From Nitrospina sp. (GTDB lineage: Bacteria > Nitrospinota > Nitrospinia > Nitrospinales > JACRGP01): DNA of 64,000 nt. Position numbers and translations under genes: made by a program. Below, piece after piece: positions 1 through 7,966 of this stretch. Each line of letters starts with the position of its first letter. Within the stretch, counting starts at the first letter, position 1. The DNA is taken from NCBI GenBank assembly GCA_024648695.1, contig JACAVV010000007.1:1-64000 (forward strand), read 5' to 3'. The notes under the pieces are model-generated. The model made no database searches and was not told the origin of the DNA. It saw nothing but the letters and a program-made list of their open reading frames with translations.

Positions 1-208
1 GGTCCGTCTTCAATCAGGTTTTTTCAATAGGAAGCCAAAGTTTTATAACAAATTCCCTCACCGAAATGCGCAATTTAAAATTCTCTCTCGATTTTAATAA
101 TTCTGAGACTCTCATGCAATATGCGGGCTAAGGTCCTTCACCTTGACAGCCTATCCTGAGGATTTTATTTAAAGAGAAATGAGATATTCTTCCTAATAGG
201 AGGGTGTG

Positions 209-334
209 ATGCGCTTCGACAGAATGATCGTTAAATCACAAGAAGCCTTCGCTGAAGTCCAGTCCCTATGTGACCGGGAGCGTCACTCTTCTATGGAAGG
301 GGAGCACTTGACAATCACTTTTTTACCAGAATGA
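209..334 (+). pseudogene. ClpB N-terminal fragment
   Basis: A 41-codon ORF with a strong ribosome-binding site (AGGAGGG, 5 nt before the ATG). Its product begins MRFDRM and continues with KSQEAFAEVQSL and a late EHL. This matches the start of the Clp N-domain of the disaggregase ClpB (family pattern M R x D ... QEAL x EAQSL ... EHLLLAL). The full protein is about 860 residues; here the frame stops right after the EHL helix and the next gene starts 9 bp later. It is therefore a truncated remnant or a captured translation-initiation region, not a working chaperone. Recognition is by eye from the N-terminal motif. Confidence 0.6.
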
Positions 335-342
335 GGTGAACT

Positions 343-1017
343 ATGAAAATAAAAATGGTTGCCCTAACGGGCATTGTTTTGGCGAGTCTCACTTACGGTT
401 GTGCGCAGACCAGTACACAGGTGTTACCTTCCCCCCTTTCCTCTCAGACTACCAGGGAGATGTCTGCAGAAGAGCATCAGGAGGCTGCCGACCTGTACCA
501 TGAACAGGCGAATCGGCTGAAAAACAAGGTGGCTAACCTGGAGCAACGGATGGAGCGGTTCAACAAGAACCCGTATCTGGATCCGAAAGGATTCAAACGA
601 CGAATGTGGAAGACACGTATAGGAACCTACCGTACGGAAATTTCGGAGCTTAATGAAAAAAACGCCTGGCATCATAGGGAGGCCGACCGCTTAAACGGGG
701 TGCTTGCAACGGTAGAGAAGATCGAACCCCTTCCCCTTTCCTCTCAATTTCCCAAAGAGTGGTCTGCAGAGGAGCACCGCGAGGCGGCCGACTTGCTTGA
801 TGAAGAGGCTGTACGACTGGAAGCCAAGGTGGTCCACCTGGAGGAACGGGTGGAGCGGATTAACAATAAGCCGTATCTGGACCCGAAAAAAACCAAACGA
901 CAAGAGTGGAAGGCGCTTATAAAAGCAAACCGTGACGAAATTTCGGAGCTTCGTGAACAAATTCTTTGGCATCAGAACAAGGCCAACCAATTAAACGGAG
1001 TGTTGCCATCTGGATGA
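343..1017 (+). CDS. Lipoprotein with two tandem copies of an ~85-residue coiled-coil domain
   Basis: A 224-residue protein with a lipoprotein signal peptide (lipobox LTYGC, Cys20), so it is probably anchored to a membrane facing the periplasm. The mature part is two copies of one unit, roughly residues 38-118 and 138-220. Each copy opens with WSAEEH/MSAEEH-EAADL, carries a heptad-like helix (LE.R.ER.N) and a K/NPYLDPK motif, then a second helix ending in a W-H...LNGV signature. The DNA copies are also clearly alike, suggesting a fairly recent duplication. The start is supported by GAGGTGAACTATG. I do not recognise the family; a role as a periplasmic helical spacer or scaffold is only a guess. 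It directly follows the ClpB fragment. Confidence 0.8.
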   Translation: MKIKMVALTGIVLASLTYGCAQTSTQVLPSPLSSQTTREMSAEEHQEAADLYHEQANRLKNKVANLEQRMERFNKNPYLDPKGFKRRMWKTRIGTYRTEISELNEKNAWHHREADRLNGVLATVEKIEPLPLSSQFPKEWSAEEHREAADLLDEEAVRLEAKVVHLEERVERINNKPYLDPKKTKRQEWKALIKANRDEISELREQILWHQNKANQLNGVLPSG

Positions 1018-1170
1018 TGCAATAGATGAGATTGGCGTGACCAGCGGGTCACCCGCTTGAGATATTCAATAATATTTTAAGCGGTTAATTTTTAAGGTTC
1101 GTGTAAGCCGTCACAATAATATGGATCAAAGTGGTGAGATTTTAAGAGACACCGTTTCATAGAGTTTTCG

Positions 1171-1221
1171 GCCTGTGGACTTGTGAGTAATGCCTTACAT
1201 TGTTGCACAGGGTCCACAGGC
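1171..1221. repeat. Long-loop inverted repeat
   Basis: The arms GCCTGTGGAC (1171-1180) and GTCCACAGGC (1212-1221) are perfect 10-bp inverted repeats around a 31-nt loop, in the gap after the duplicated lipoprotein. A shorter hairpin (AGCGGGT-C-ACCCGCT, about 1042-1056) lies just after the lipoprotein stop. Neither is followed by a T-run, so neither looks like a classical terminator. Confidence 0.5.
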
Positions 1222-1312
1222 TCTGCCACTACTGGTATTCATGTATTGTGAAAGTCAGGACTTAGGTTGACAAGTTTTGTTAAATTAAAGTTTTTCGACC
1301 GGAGAACCTGAC

Positions 1313-1487
1313 ATGACCTCTCTAACGGATCGAATATTTCAAAATTTAAGTGTCAACCTTTATAATCTTGTCCTTTTTGACGGCGGGAATCTGGATCATC
1401 GTGTAGAACCTGATCGCCATCAAGTTCGGCGGCTGGTACTGTTCCATCTGCGGAAGTAAGAATGTGAGTTGGGTAAAACTGACGTAA
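1313..1487 (+). pseudogene. Broken small membrane protein with zinc-ribbon-like end
   Basis: ATG at 1313 opens a frame reading MTSLTDRIFQNLSVNLYNLV. Shifting to the +1 frame near 1374 gives a hydrophobic stretch (LTAGIWIIV), a TAG stop, then NLIAIKFGGWYCSICGSKN, ending at a TAA at 1485-1487. Joined together this would be a protein of about 57 residues with one membrane helix and a C-x2-C knuckle. One frameshift plus one nonsense codon suggests a decayed gene. The original frame continues as a 48-codon ORF of no obvious character. Confidence 0.4.
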
Positions 1488-1738
1488 ATCAACCTACTCA
1501 ATCCTTTGTTTTACCAAGTGAGGCGCCCGCCTTCCTCTTGACGGTAGAAAGTAAGGATATAAAGTTTTTAAAGGTCGGTCAGGCTCTCGTCTTACATCCA
1601 GAAAATATCCAGGCTGGTATTATCGCGGGCGATGATTTATTCATAATTGTATTTTCTCCAAAAGCCTTCAGTTTTTTTCCCAATACGACTAACCAAACAG
1701 GAGGCTATGTAGGCAAACATGGTAAGTCGCCGATTTAG
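1469..1738 (+). CDS. Hypothetical protein, doubtful
   Basis: An 89-codon ORF with a TTG start and no clear ribosome-binding site, overlapping the tail of the broken small gene before it. The product has alternating hydrophobic and charged stretches, no signal peptide and no motif I recognise. It may not be a gene. Confidence 0.2.
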   Translation: MGKTDVNQPTQSFVLPSEAPAFLLTVESKDIKFLKVGQALVLHPENIQAGIIAGDDLFIIVFSPKAFSFFPNTTNQTGGYVGKHGKSPI

Positions 1739-1937
1739 TAGAAAGGCATAGCTGAAATCCTTATTTTGTATTCGTAATCATCTTCCAGCCTCTTTATAAT
1801 GGTGTGTAGAATGAATAATTTCTACAAGAACTAATTCTTTCCATAAAATCACAATGACTTTAGTCGTTTTTAAAATACAATTTTAATCGGGAACTGATAA
1901 ATACCTCTTGAATAAACAAACCGGAATAAATAATAAA

Positions 1938-3074
1938 ATGTTAACTCTAAAAAAATTAAAGTATTCAGAGTTTGCTAATGACCCAAGGGAATGGTCCGTG
2001 GAGGAATTTGACCTATTTCATATCAATCTTCTAGTCGGGAAAAATGCTACAGGAAAAACAAGAACCCTAAATGTTATAAATAGTTTGGCAGATCTATTGA
2101 GCGGTCGCATCCGCTCTGTTTTTTTGGAAGGGACTTATAGTGCCCATTTTACAGACGGTCAAAAATCATATTATTTTGAATTAATAATTAAAGAACGTCG
2201 AATCGAGAGGGAAGTATTAAGTATCGATGGAAATAAACTCCTTGAAAGAGGTGAGGGAGGAAAAGGTGAAATTTTTGCCGCACAGTTAAAAGAAAAAATT
2301 AAATTCCAAACGCCGGAAAATGAGCTTGCCTCTGTTTCCCGTAGGGACACCATTCAGCATCCCTATTTTGAAATGTTAAATACATGGGGGCAGGGAACTT
2401 TACATTACAGTTTTGGGACAAGTTTAGGCAAAGATCAATTCATGGTAACGCGCTCTGATCCAGAGAAAACACCACAGTTTGACTTAAAGGATACTGGGAA
2501 AGTCGTCCCTTTTTTTAATTTGGGTCTAAAAGCCAAAGGTGAAAAATTTAAAGATGCGATTAAGGAAAAAATGAACTCAATTGGTTATGAAATTGAGGAC
2601 ATAGAAATAATAAAATTAAAAGGAAAAAATATATCTGGTGATTTGGAAGGTATTGGGGTCAAAGAAAAAGGCCTGAATACTATGGTTACTCAGATGGAAT
2701 TATCGCAAGGGATGTTCCGGGTTCTTTCACTAATTATTCAACTGGAATATTGTCGGCAAAAAACGGAACCAAGCCTAATTTTGATTGATGACATTGGAGA
2801 AGGACTCGATTTTGAAAGAGCGGTCTCCCTTGTAAAATTACTGGTCGACGAGGAAGCTAACCCCAAGTTTCAATTAATCATGGCAACGAATGATCGATTT
2901 GTTATGAATAATATTCCCCTGGAATATTGGTCATTAATTCAAAGAAATGGAAGCCATTGCAAGATTTTCAATCATAAAAATTCCGCAGAAAAGTTCGAGG
3001 AGTTCAAGTTTACAGGCCTTTCAAATTTTGATTTTCTCGCTTCAGATTTTGTCAATAAAGTTGTTCAAAATTAA
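1938..3074 (+). CDS. AAA family ATPase of a two-gene defence-like pair
   Basis: About 378 residues from the ATG at 1938; an in-frame TTG lies 30 nt upstream. The fold is ABC/SMC-like ATPase (AAA_15/AAA_21 type). The Walker A GKNATGKT is near residue 36, a signature-like ELSQGM segment is near 263, Walker B is LILIDDIGEGLD near 294, and the ATND switch region lies about 35 residues later. The stop codon overlaps the next start (TAATG). This order, AAA ATPase then TOPRIM-like DUF4276, is that of AbiL/RloA-RloB phage-defence modules (cf. the PARIS and OLD-Gabija logic of ATPase sensor plus TOPRIM nuclease). Base composition is AT-richer than in most neighbours, consistent with horizontal acquisition. 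Function is inferred from architecture. Confidence 0.8.
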   Translation: MLTLKKLKYSEFANDPREWSVEEFDLFHINLLVGKNATGKTRTLNVINSLADLLSGRIRSVFLEGTYSAHFTDGQKSYYFELIIKERRIEREVLSIDGNKLLERGEGGKGEIFAAQLKEKIKFQTPENELASVSRRDTIQHPYFEMLNTWGQGTLHYSFGTSLGKDQFMVTRSDPEKTPQFDLKDTGKVVPFFNLGLKAKGEKFKDAIKEKMNSIGYEIEDIEIIKLKGKNISGDLEGIGVKEKGLNTMVTQMELSQGMFRVLSLIIQLEYCRQKTEPSLILIDDIGEGLDFERAVSLVKLLVDEEANPKFQLIMATNDRFVMNNIPLEYWSLIQRNGSHCKIFNHKNSAEKFEEFKFTGLSNFDFLASDFVNKVVQN

Positions 3075-3772
3075 TGAACAAGCTTGCAATATTTGTTGAG
3101 GGGCAAACTGAGGCCCAATTTATATACAAGCTATTATTAGAAATATTTGGTGAAGCAAATATTTCAATTCAGTACGAACAAAAGGAAATAGGAAAAAAGT
3201 TTAATATTATTAGAGCACATAATGATATTAGTGAAACCGGTTATTACGTCCTAATAAAAGATTGTATGGGAGATGGTTCCGTTAAATCAACCTTACTGGA
3301 GGATTGGGAACGATTAAAAGATAGTGGTTATAAAAAAATTTTGGGTCTAAGAGATGTTTATAGTTTTAAGATTTCTGAAGCTCCAAAATTAAAGGAATCT
3401 TTTAATAAAGATCTTCCCGATTCAATCCCAACCAAAATTCTTTTAGCGATCCACGAAACGGAAGCTTGGTTCATTGCAGAAAATTCTCATTTTGGTCGAA
3501 TAGATTCAAGATTAACAAAAGAGATGATAGAAAGTGAACTTTCTATAAATGTGAATCCATCAAATGTCGAGAATATAGAACATCCGGCAAAAGTATTGAA
3601 TGAAATATACGGTTTGGTAGGTAAAAAATATGACAAGAAAAGGTACACCCTTCCCATCACTATTGAAAATTTAGATTATGGAGAACTTTATTTAAGACTC
3701 ACCAAGGATATCTCAAGCCTAAAGGAATTAATTTCTGAATTAGACCAATTCATTCGCCCTCAGTTAAATTAA
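3074..3772 (+). CDS. DUF4276/RloB-like TOPRIM-type protein
   Basis: A 232-residue protein translated with the upstream ATPase (1-nt overlap). The N-terminus carries the IFVEGQTEAQF strand-turn motif typical of DUF4276/RloB-like TOPRIM folds, where the Glu is a metal-binding candidate. The middle has LAIHETEAWF, matching the HExE segment of that family, and the usual D-x-D position is replaced by a looser acidic region. In AbiL-type systems this component is the presumed effector nuclease. No signal peptide or membrane segment. The terminal helix is ordinary. Likely role: toxic or antiphage effector triggered by the ATPase. Assignment to DUF4276 rests on the VEGQTE and HETEAW motifs only. Confidence 0.75.
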   Translation: MNKLAIFVEGQTEAQFIYKLLLEIFGEANISIQYEQKEIGKKFNIIRAHNDISETGYYVLIKDCMGDGSVKSTLLEDWERLKDSGYKKILGLRDVYSFKISEAPKLKESFNKDLPDSIPTKILLAIHETEAWFIAENSHFGRIDSRLTKEMIESELSINVNPSNVENIEHPAKVLNEIYGLVGKKYDKKRYTLPITIENLDYGELYLRLTKDISSLKELISELDQFIRPQLN

Positions 3773-3825
3773 AATAAATGGTCGAACCTTTTCCCTGTTC
3801 GCTTATGTACAGACTTAGGCACTTG

Positions 3826-4434
3826 TTAGGTTTTTGAAGATGAGAACCGAGGGGGTCCTCCCCTTTTGTCTGGCTTTCCCATTTTTTTAAATGTCAAATA
3901 AGCCACTGGTTCTAGAATATATTCCTTGTTTTTATTCACAACCGCTCCCTCTTTATCAAAATCGATGCTTTCGTCAAACTTCCGAAAGTAGGTGAAGCCT
4001 TTTGCTCGGTAGGCAAGATCTAATCCTTTGGCAATCTCCACCACTTCGCTCAGTTCCTCTTCGTAGGGCAGGGACTGGATGTGTTCTGGAATTTCTGTTT
4101 TCCAGATGGAGGGGGCTAGCGCCAGGGTCCATACGGCGGTAGGGACTCTGTCGAAACGGAGGACGACACTGGGTTTGAATTTCTTCCTCAGTTCTTCCTC
4201 GTTTGCCAGAACCGTTTGTTTGAGCGTTGAATTAAACGTTTCTGGGGAAAGGTTCAAAACCTCCGGGATTTGCTCCCAAAAGGGAAAACCCTTGGGATCG
4301 CCACTTTCTAAAAATGATTCCAGATTGCGGATTCCCTTGGAAACGTTTTTGTAGCCCAGGGAACGCACCAGCTCCGGTTTGGAAAGATAAACCTCTTTAA
4401 GCTTATTGTAAATTAATAACTGCAGGGGGTTCAT
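3826..4434 (-). CDS. Hypothetical protein with HTH-like N-terminus
   Basis: A 202-residue protein with no signal peptide. Residues 10-45 (ELVRSLGYKNVSKGIRNLE) look like a short helix-turn-helix of the kind seen in phage or plasmid XRE-like proteins. The rest is a charged alpha/beta region of unknown fold with a lysine/arginine-rich tail. It is convergent to the ATPase/DUF4276 pair and divergent from the S24 repressor region. It could be a regulator belonging to the same accessory block, but nothing in the sequence proves it. Confidence 0.6.
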   Translation of the reverse strand: MNPLQLLIYNKLKEVYLSKPELVRSLGYKNVSKGIRNLESFLESGDPKGFPFWEQIPEVLNLSPETFNSTLKQTVLANEEELRKKFKPSVVLRFDRVPTAVWTLALAPSIWKTEIPEHIQSLPYEEELSEVVEIAKGLDLAYRAKGFTYFRKFDESIDFDKEGAVVNKNKEYILEPVAYLTFKKMGKPDKRGGPPRFSSSKT

Positions 4435-4545
4435 AACGTTTGTTCCGATTTTTTATATTTTAAAAAAGAAGACATCCTGAATTTTAACAGAAAAATATAA
4501 AATTTCTCTCCATAAGTTTTTAAAATTATATTGACCCCTTTGATA

Positions 4546-4716
4546 TCAGCAATCGAAAGAATCGTCGTCATCGCCGCCGAAAAAGAAGTCTACAAGAAAC
4601 AATCCTATTATAATGGCCAGCCACTTTTCAGGATGAGACTCGATGGCTTCCATTAGCTTTAACCAGATCAATAACAAAATTATTAAAACCCATTAGACGA
4701 CCAGGAATTCAACCAT
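4546..4716 (-). pseudogene. Small membrane protein interrupted by an early TAA
   Basis: An AGGAG site 8 nt before an ATG at 4716 starts MVEFLVV, then an in-frame TAA (4693-4695). The same frame then stays open for 48 codons: WVLIILLLIWLKLMEAIE, a second hydrophobic helix (WLAIIIGLFLVDFFFGG), then four Asp residues and a Cys before TGA at 4546. The good ribosome site, the continuous frame around the stop and two plausible membrane helices point to a real small gene broken by a single nonsense codon. Restart at the internal ATG (MEAIE...) could still make a 35-residue one-helix peptide. Confidence 0.5.
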
Positions 4717-4815
4717 AGCGGAATTCTCCTAAAAGTTTCGGGAATTTAATTGTTGTAAGCGGGATCTCAACATGATATTCATATTAGAATAATAAATCAA
4801 GTTTAAAATTATTTT

Positions 4816-5490
4816 ATGAATAATAAGATTGGGCCGCAACGCAATCCACAAATGGGGCAAAGGATACGAGCATTTCGGGGAAATTTAAATCAAAAGCAGT
4901 TTGCGGATATTGTTGGAATCTCGCAAGGTAATGTTTCCAAAATGGAAAAGGGCATGGTTCCTGATCCTAATATTCTTTTAAGAATTTCAAAGCTGGGAAA
5001 CACCTCTGTCGAGTTCCTTCTCACAGGCAAAAAACCGGAGCGGCTTTCGGTGGTTTCCTTTGGCAACAAACAGCTGCCGGAGGGTATTTCCCTCATCAGC
5101 AAACTGAAAGGTCCTGGAAGCGCCGGAACGGGAATCGAGCCGGATGACGAGGTGGATATCCAGTTGGCTTTCCGCGACGACTGGCTGGAAAAATTTGGCG
5201 GACCGGAAAAGCTGGTAGCCCTCGTTATTGAAGGCGATAGCATGGAGCCCACTCTGTTCGACAAGGATGTCGTGGTGGTGAATAAAAACATCACCGCTAT
5301 TCGTTCGGGCGGTGGGATCTATTCTCTGGTGTGGGACAACAAGCGGATGGTCAAACGGCTTCAACTCAATCCGCAGACCCATAGGGTTCGCGTCAAAAGC
5401 GACAGCCCCAGATATGACGATTTTGAGGTCGACCCTGAGACGATCAAAATCGAAGGCAAGCTGATCTGGTTTGGAAGGGAATTGAAATGA
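4816..5490 (+). CDS. LexA/CI-type repressor (XRE HTH + S24 peptidase)
   Basis: A 224-residue protein. Residues 12-68 form a helix-turn-helix of the XRE class (QKQFADIVGISQGNVSKMEKG). Residues 130-222 form an S24 self-cleaving domain with the nucleophile Ser in GDSMEPT and the general-base Lys in RMVKRL. A GSAGTG segment near residue 105 is a candidate Ala-Gly autocleavage site. Such proteins repress damage-inducible or prophage genes until RecA filaments trigger self-cleavage. The upstream gap holds an imperfect inverted repeat, TATTC-N6-GAATA (4776-4791), about 25 bp before the start, a possible auto-operator. It sits beside accessory genes, so it may be a relic or controller of a mobile block. 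Confidence 0.85.
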   Translation: MNNKIGPQRNPQMGQRIRAFRGNLNQKQFADIVGISQGNVSKMEKGMVPDPNILLRISKLGNTSVEFLLTGKKPERLSVVSFGNKQLPEGISLISKLKGPGSAGTGIEPDDEVDIQLAFRDDWLEKFGGPEKLVALVIEGDSMEPTLFDKDVVVVNKNITAIRSGGGIYSLVWDNKRMVKRLQLNPQTHRVRVKSDSPRYDDFEVDPETIKIEGKLIWFGRELK

Positions 5491-5512
5491 ACATTTGTAA
5501 AGAAACAAGACA

Positions 5513-5737
5513 ATGAGGTATCAATCTAAAGGGCATCGATGGAGTGAGGAACGGCTGTGTCCCAAGTGCGACTCGAACGATTTAGTTCGCATCGTTTATG
5601 GCTACCCAGCACCGGAGTTGCTGGAACAATTTGAAAAGGGCGAGCTGGAATCCGGTGGTTGCTGTATCGACAATGAAAGTCCCAAATGGAGATGCAGGAC
5701 ATGCAATGAGACCTTTGGGAACGCTTATTTTGATTGA
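5513..5737 (+). CDS. Small zinc-ribbon protein
   Basis: A 74-residue protein starting 23 bp after the S24 repressor and probably co-transcribed with it. It has two C-x2-C knuckles (LCPKCDSNDL near residue 17; WRCRTCNETF near residue 59) flanking a variable loop with an extra Cys pair (GCC). This is the layout of a single zinc ribbon. No further family assignment. Similar short ribbons appear as stand-alone hypothetical proteins in many genomes. Confidence 0.65.
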   Translation: MRYQSKGHRWSEERLCPKCDSNDLVRIVYGYPAPELLEQFEKGELESGGCCIDNESPKWRCRTCNETFGNAYFD

Positions 5738-5773
5738 TTATTTGGCTAATATAATTCCTTGAATGAGGAAGGG

Positions 5774-6238
5774 TCATCCTTCCCCCTCAGTCAAATTAAA
5801 GTAGATGGTCGAACCTTTGCCCTGTTCGCTGATGGACAGGCTCAGGCGTTGGTCGGTCTTTTTGAAGATGAGCACTGGGGGACCCCCGCTCGATAATTCC
5901 CATCCGGTGTGGTTCTCGGGTTTTTGGTAGAATTTGTAAACGGCGTCAACCGGGTCGGCGGTGCGGATGAGCCAGTGCTCGATCTGGTTGTCCCCCACGC
6001 GCGGCAGAAATTCGAATCCCCGCACGTGGGGATAGGGGGTGATGTATTTGGAGATCTCCTCTTCCCCGCGGGAACCCATCCACTGGAAATAGCCCACAAA
6101 CACCAGCAATCCGGTGAACACCAGAAACCCGGTTTGGGAATAACTGCGGAACGGATTGAACCGGGTGTCGAGAAAGCCCATGTAGAAACTTGTGGCACCC
6201 AGTATAATCAACAACAGCAGTAAGGCGTTGTGGCTCAT
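5774..6238 (-). CDS. Two-helix membrane protein, unknown
   Basis: 154 residues from the ATG at 6238, chosen because AAAGGA precedes it by about 9 nt and because a longer start would overlap the upstream gene by more than 100 nt. Two hydrophobic segments (about residues 4-22 and 37-55) are followed by a soluble domain of about 95 residues. It starts 14 bp after the EcsC-like gene ends, so the two form an operon. Family unknown. Confidence 0.7.
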   Translation of the reverse strand: MSHNALLLLLIILGATSFYMGFLDTRFNPFRSYSQTGFLVFTGLLVFVGYFQWMGSRGEEEISKYITPYPHVRGFEFLPRVGDNQIEHWLIRTADPVDAVYKFYQKPENHTGWELSSGGPPVLIFKKTDQRLSLSISEQGKGSTIYFNLTEGEG

Positions 6239-6251
6239 TGGACTGGGTCCT

Positions 6252-6920
6252 TTAAACACTGCCCTGGGCAGAAGGCTCGCGGTGGGCTTTTTCCAGGACT
6301 TCGCATTTGAAGTAGTAGAAATCCTCCGCCGCGGCACAGATGCTGGACAAGAAATAAAAATTGATCCCACCGCTCACGAGCGGACCCAGAAACGGGATGA
6401 ATCCTGCCGCCGCTTTGCCGCCGAGTTTGCTTCCGAATTTGGCTCCGATTTTCGTGCCGAATTTTTCGCTGAGTTTCGGTCCGGACCTGTACCCGCTTCC
6501 GGACAACATCATATGGGCCAGGCTTTTGGCCACGGATTTGTTAACCACCGTGGCCGCGACTTCGGCGGCACGCTGAGTGCTGATGCTGGCTTTCAGTTCC
6601 ATGTCCCCGGCCCACAGCGCCATCACCAGCGCGAAGTCGTCCTTTTCCAGGATATTGCCCCTTCCCAGTTGCTGACCGACAATGGATCCAATTCCGTAGC
6701 AGGCCACCGACATGCGGTTCATCAGGAATAGCAAGTCCCCTGCCAGCATGCCCAAATGCAGTCCGGGAATGGCGGCGCAAGCCGATCCGCTTCCGGTGAC
6801 CCAGTTTTCCTGTTTTTCTTCCCATTCGCGAAGGGATTCAAGCTTTGCGGATTCATAAACGTCGTCCAGATCAACTGCAATTTTTTCAAACATAGAAACT
6901 ACTAATTCATTAAAATGCAT
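6252..6920 (-). CDS. EcsC-like glycine/alanine-rich protein
   Basis: 222 residues from the ATG at 6920, selected over an upstream start because GGAG lies 6 nt before it. The centre is hydrophobic and glycine-rich (AAIPGLHLGMLAGDLLFLMNRM; GKAAAGFIPFLGPLVSGGINFYFL). These are the helices and GxGG/P-x-L pattern seen in EcsC-family proteins, a poorly understood membrane-associated group. The N-terminal 45 residues are charged. It is first in a two-gene operon with the two-helix membrane protein. The family call is tentative. Confidence 0.6.
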   Translation of the reverse strand: MHFNELVVSMFEKIAVDLDDVYESAKLESLREWEEKQENWVTGSGSACAAIPGLHLGMLAGDLLFLMNRMSVACYGIGSIVGQQLGRGNILEKDDFALVMALWAGDMELKASISTQRAAEVAATVVNKSVAKSLAHMMLSGSGYRSGPKLSEKFGTKIGAKFGSKLGGKAAAGFIPFLGPLVSGGINFYFLSSICAAAEDFYYFKCEVLEKAHREPSAQGSV

Positions 6921-7243
6921 AAAAACTCCAAAAGTTATTCTTTGTCCCCGCTCCAACCCTTCTTAGCACCGGGAAAGTTAAGGTATTTTATAATCCCGCA
7001 CACAAAAGTAGACGGTGGCCATGAGCCTAAACCTGCAAAATTCAAACAATCTTGATTTTCACCGAGATTTGCCCTCACTTGTGAATACTAAAAGAGCAAG
7101 AAGCGTTCCTTTTAAGGAAAAACGGGTCTTTGGAAAGGCGAGGACCGGGTAATCCATGGAAATCAGATTTTTCCATAAAAATCAAGTTTCTTATTAAAAA
7201 TCAAAACTTTACGCTTGAGAAAGGATTTCCAAAAGTATAAAAT

Positions 7244-7966
7244 ATGGACCATATGACTGACGATTCGACAGAAATTACCAATTCGGGTTCTCTGTTCATC
7301 GTCAGTACGCCGATCGGGAATCTGGGTGACATCAGCTTCCGATCCATCGAAATTCTACAGTCAGTTTCAATCATTGCGGCGGAGGACACGCGTCGTACCA
7401 AAGTTTTGCTCAACCACTACCAGGTGGCCACTCCCTTGACCAGTTACCATAGTTACAATTCAGCGAAAAAGACTCCGGAATTGATTTCCCGGCTCCAGAA
7501 GGGGCAATCGATTGCCCTGGTTTCGGACGCGGGCACACCGGGAGTATCGGATCCGCTTTACCACCTCGTACGGTCGGCGGTCGATCACGGTATTCCGGTG
7601 ATCTCGGCCCCCGGTGCCTGTGCGGCGATTTCTGCGCTGACGGTTTCCGGTTTGCCGATGGACCGTTTTGTGTTCGAGGGCTTTTTGCCGGTCAAGAAGC
7701 GCCGCAAGAAAACCCTGGAAACGCTGGCGGAGGAACCACGGACGGTGGTGCTTTACGAGTCTCCGCACCGCATCGCCAAAACTTTGAAAGAGGTTTACGA
7801 GGTTTTCGGGGACCGCCCGGCGGTCATCGCGCGGGAAATGACGAAAATGCATGAGGAAATCATTCGCGGCTCGCTTTCCGAGCTGGCGAGTTTAAATAGA
7901 CCCCATTGGAAAGGCGAGATCACTCTGGTGATCGGTGGCCGGCCCAAACCGGGAAAGGAGAACTGA
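7244..7966 (+). CDS. rsmI: 16S rRNA (cytidine-1402-2'-O)-methyltransferase RsmI
   Basis: A 240-residue SAM-dependent enzyme that 2'-O-methylates C1402 in the decoding centre of 16S rRNA. The tetrapyrrole-methylase fold is plain: LFIVSTPIGNLGDIS at the start, AAEDTRRTKVLL, the SAM-loop ALVSDAGTPGVSDP (about residue 88), APGACAAISALTVSG, and FEGFLPVKKRRK. Length is close to that of the minimal family members. Its stop overlaps the start of the ParA-like ATPase (TGATG), so the two are translationally coupled. Confidence 0.95.
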   Translation: MDHMTDDSTEITNSGSLFIVSTPIGNLGDISFRSIEILQSVSIIAAEDTRRTKVLLNHYQVATPLTSYHSYNSAKKTPELISRLQKGQSIALVSDAGTPGVSDPLYHLVRSAVDHGIPVISAPGACAAISALTVSGLPMDRFVFEGFLPVKKRRKKTLETLAEEPRTVVLYESPHRIAKTLKEVYEVFGDRPAVIAREMTKMHEEIIRGSLSELASLNRPHWKGEITLVIGGRPKPGKEN

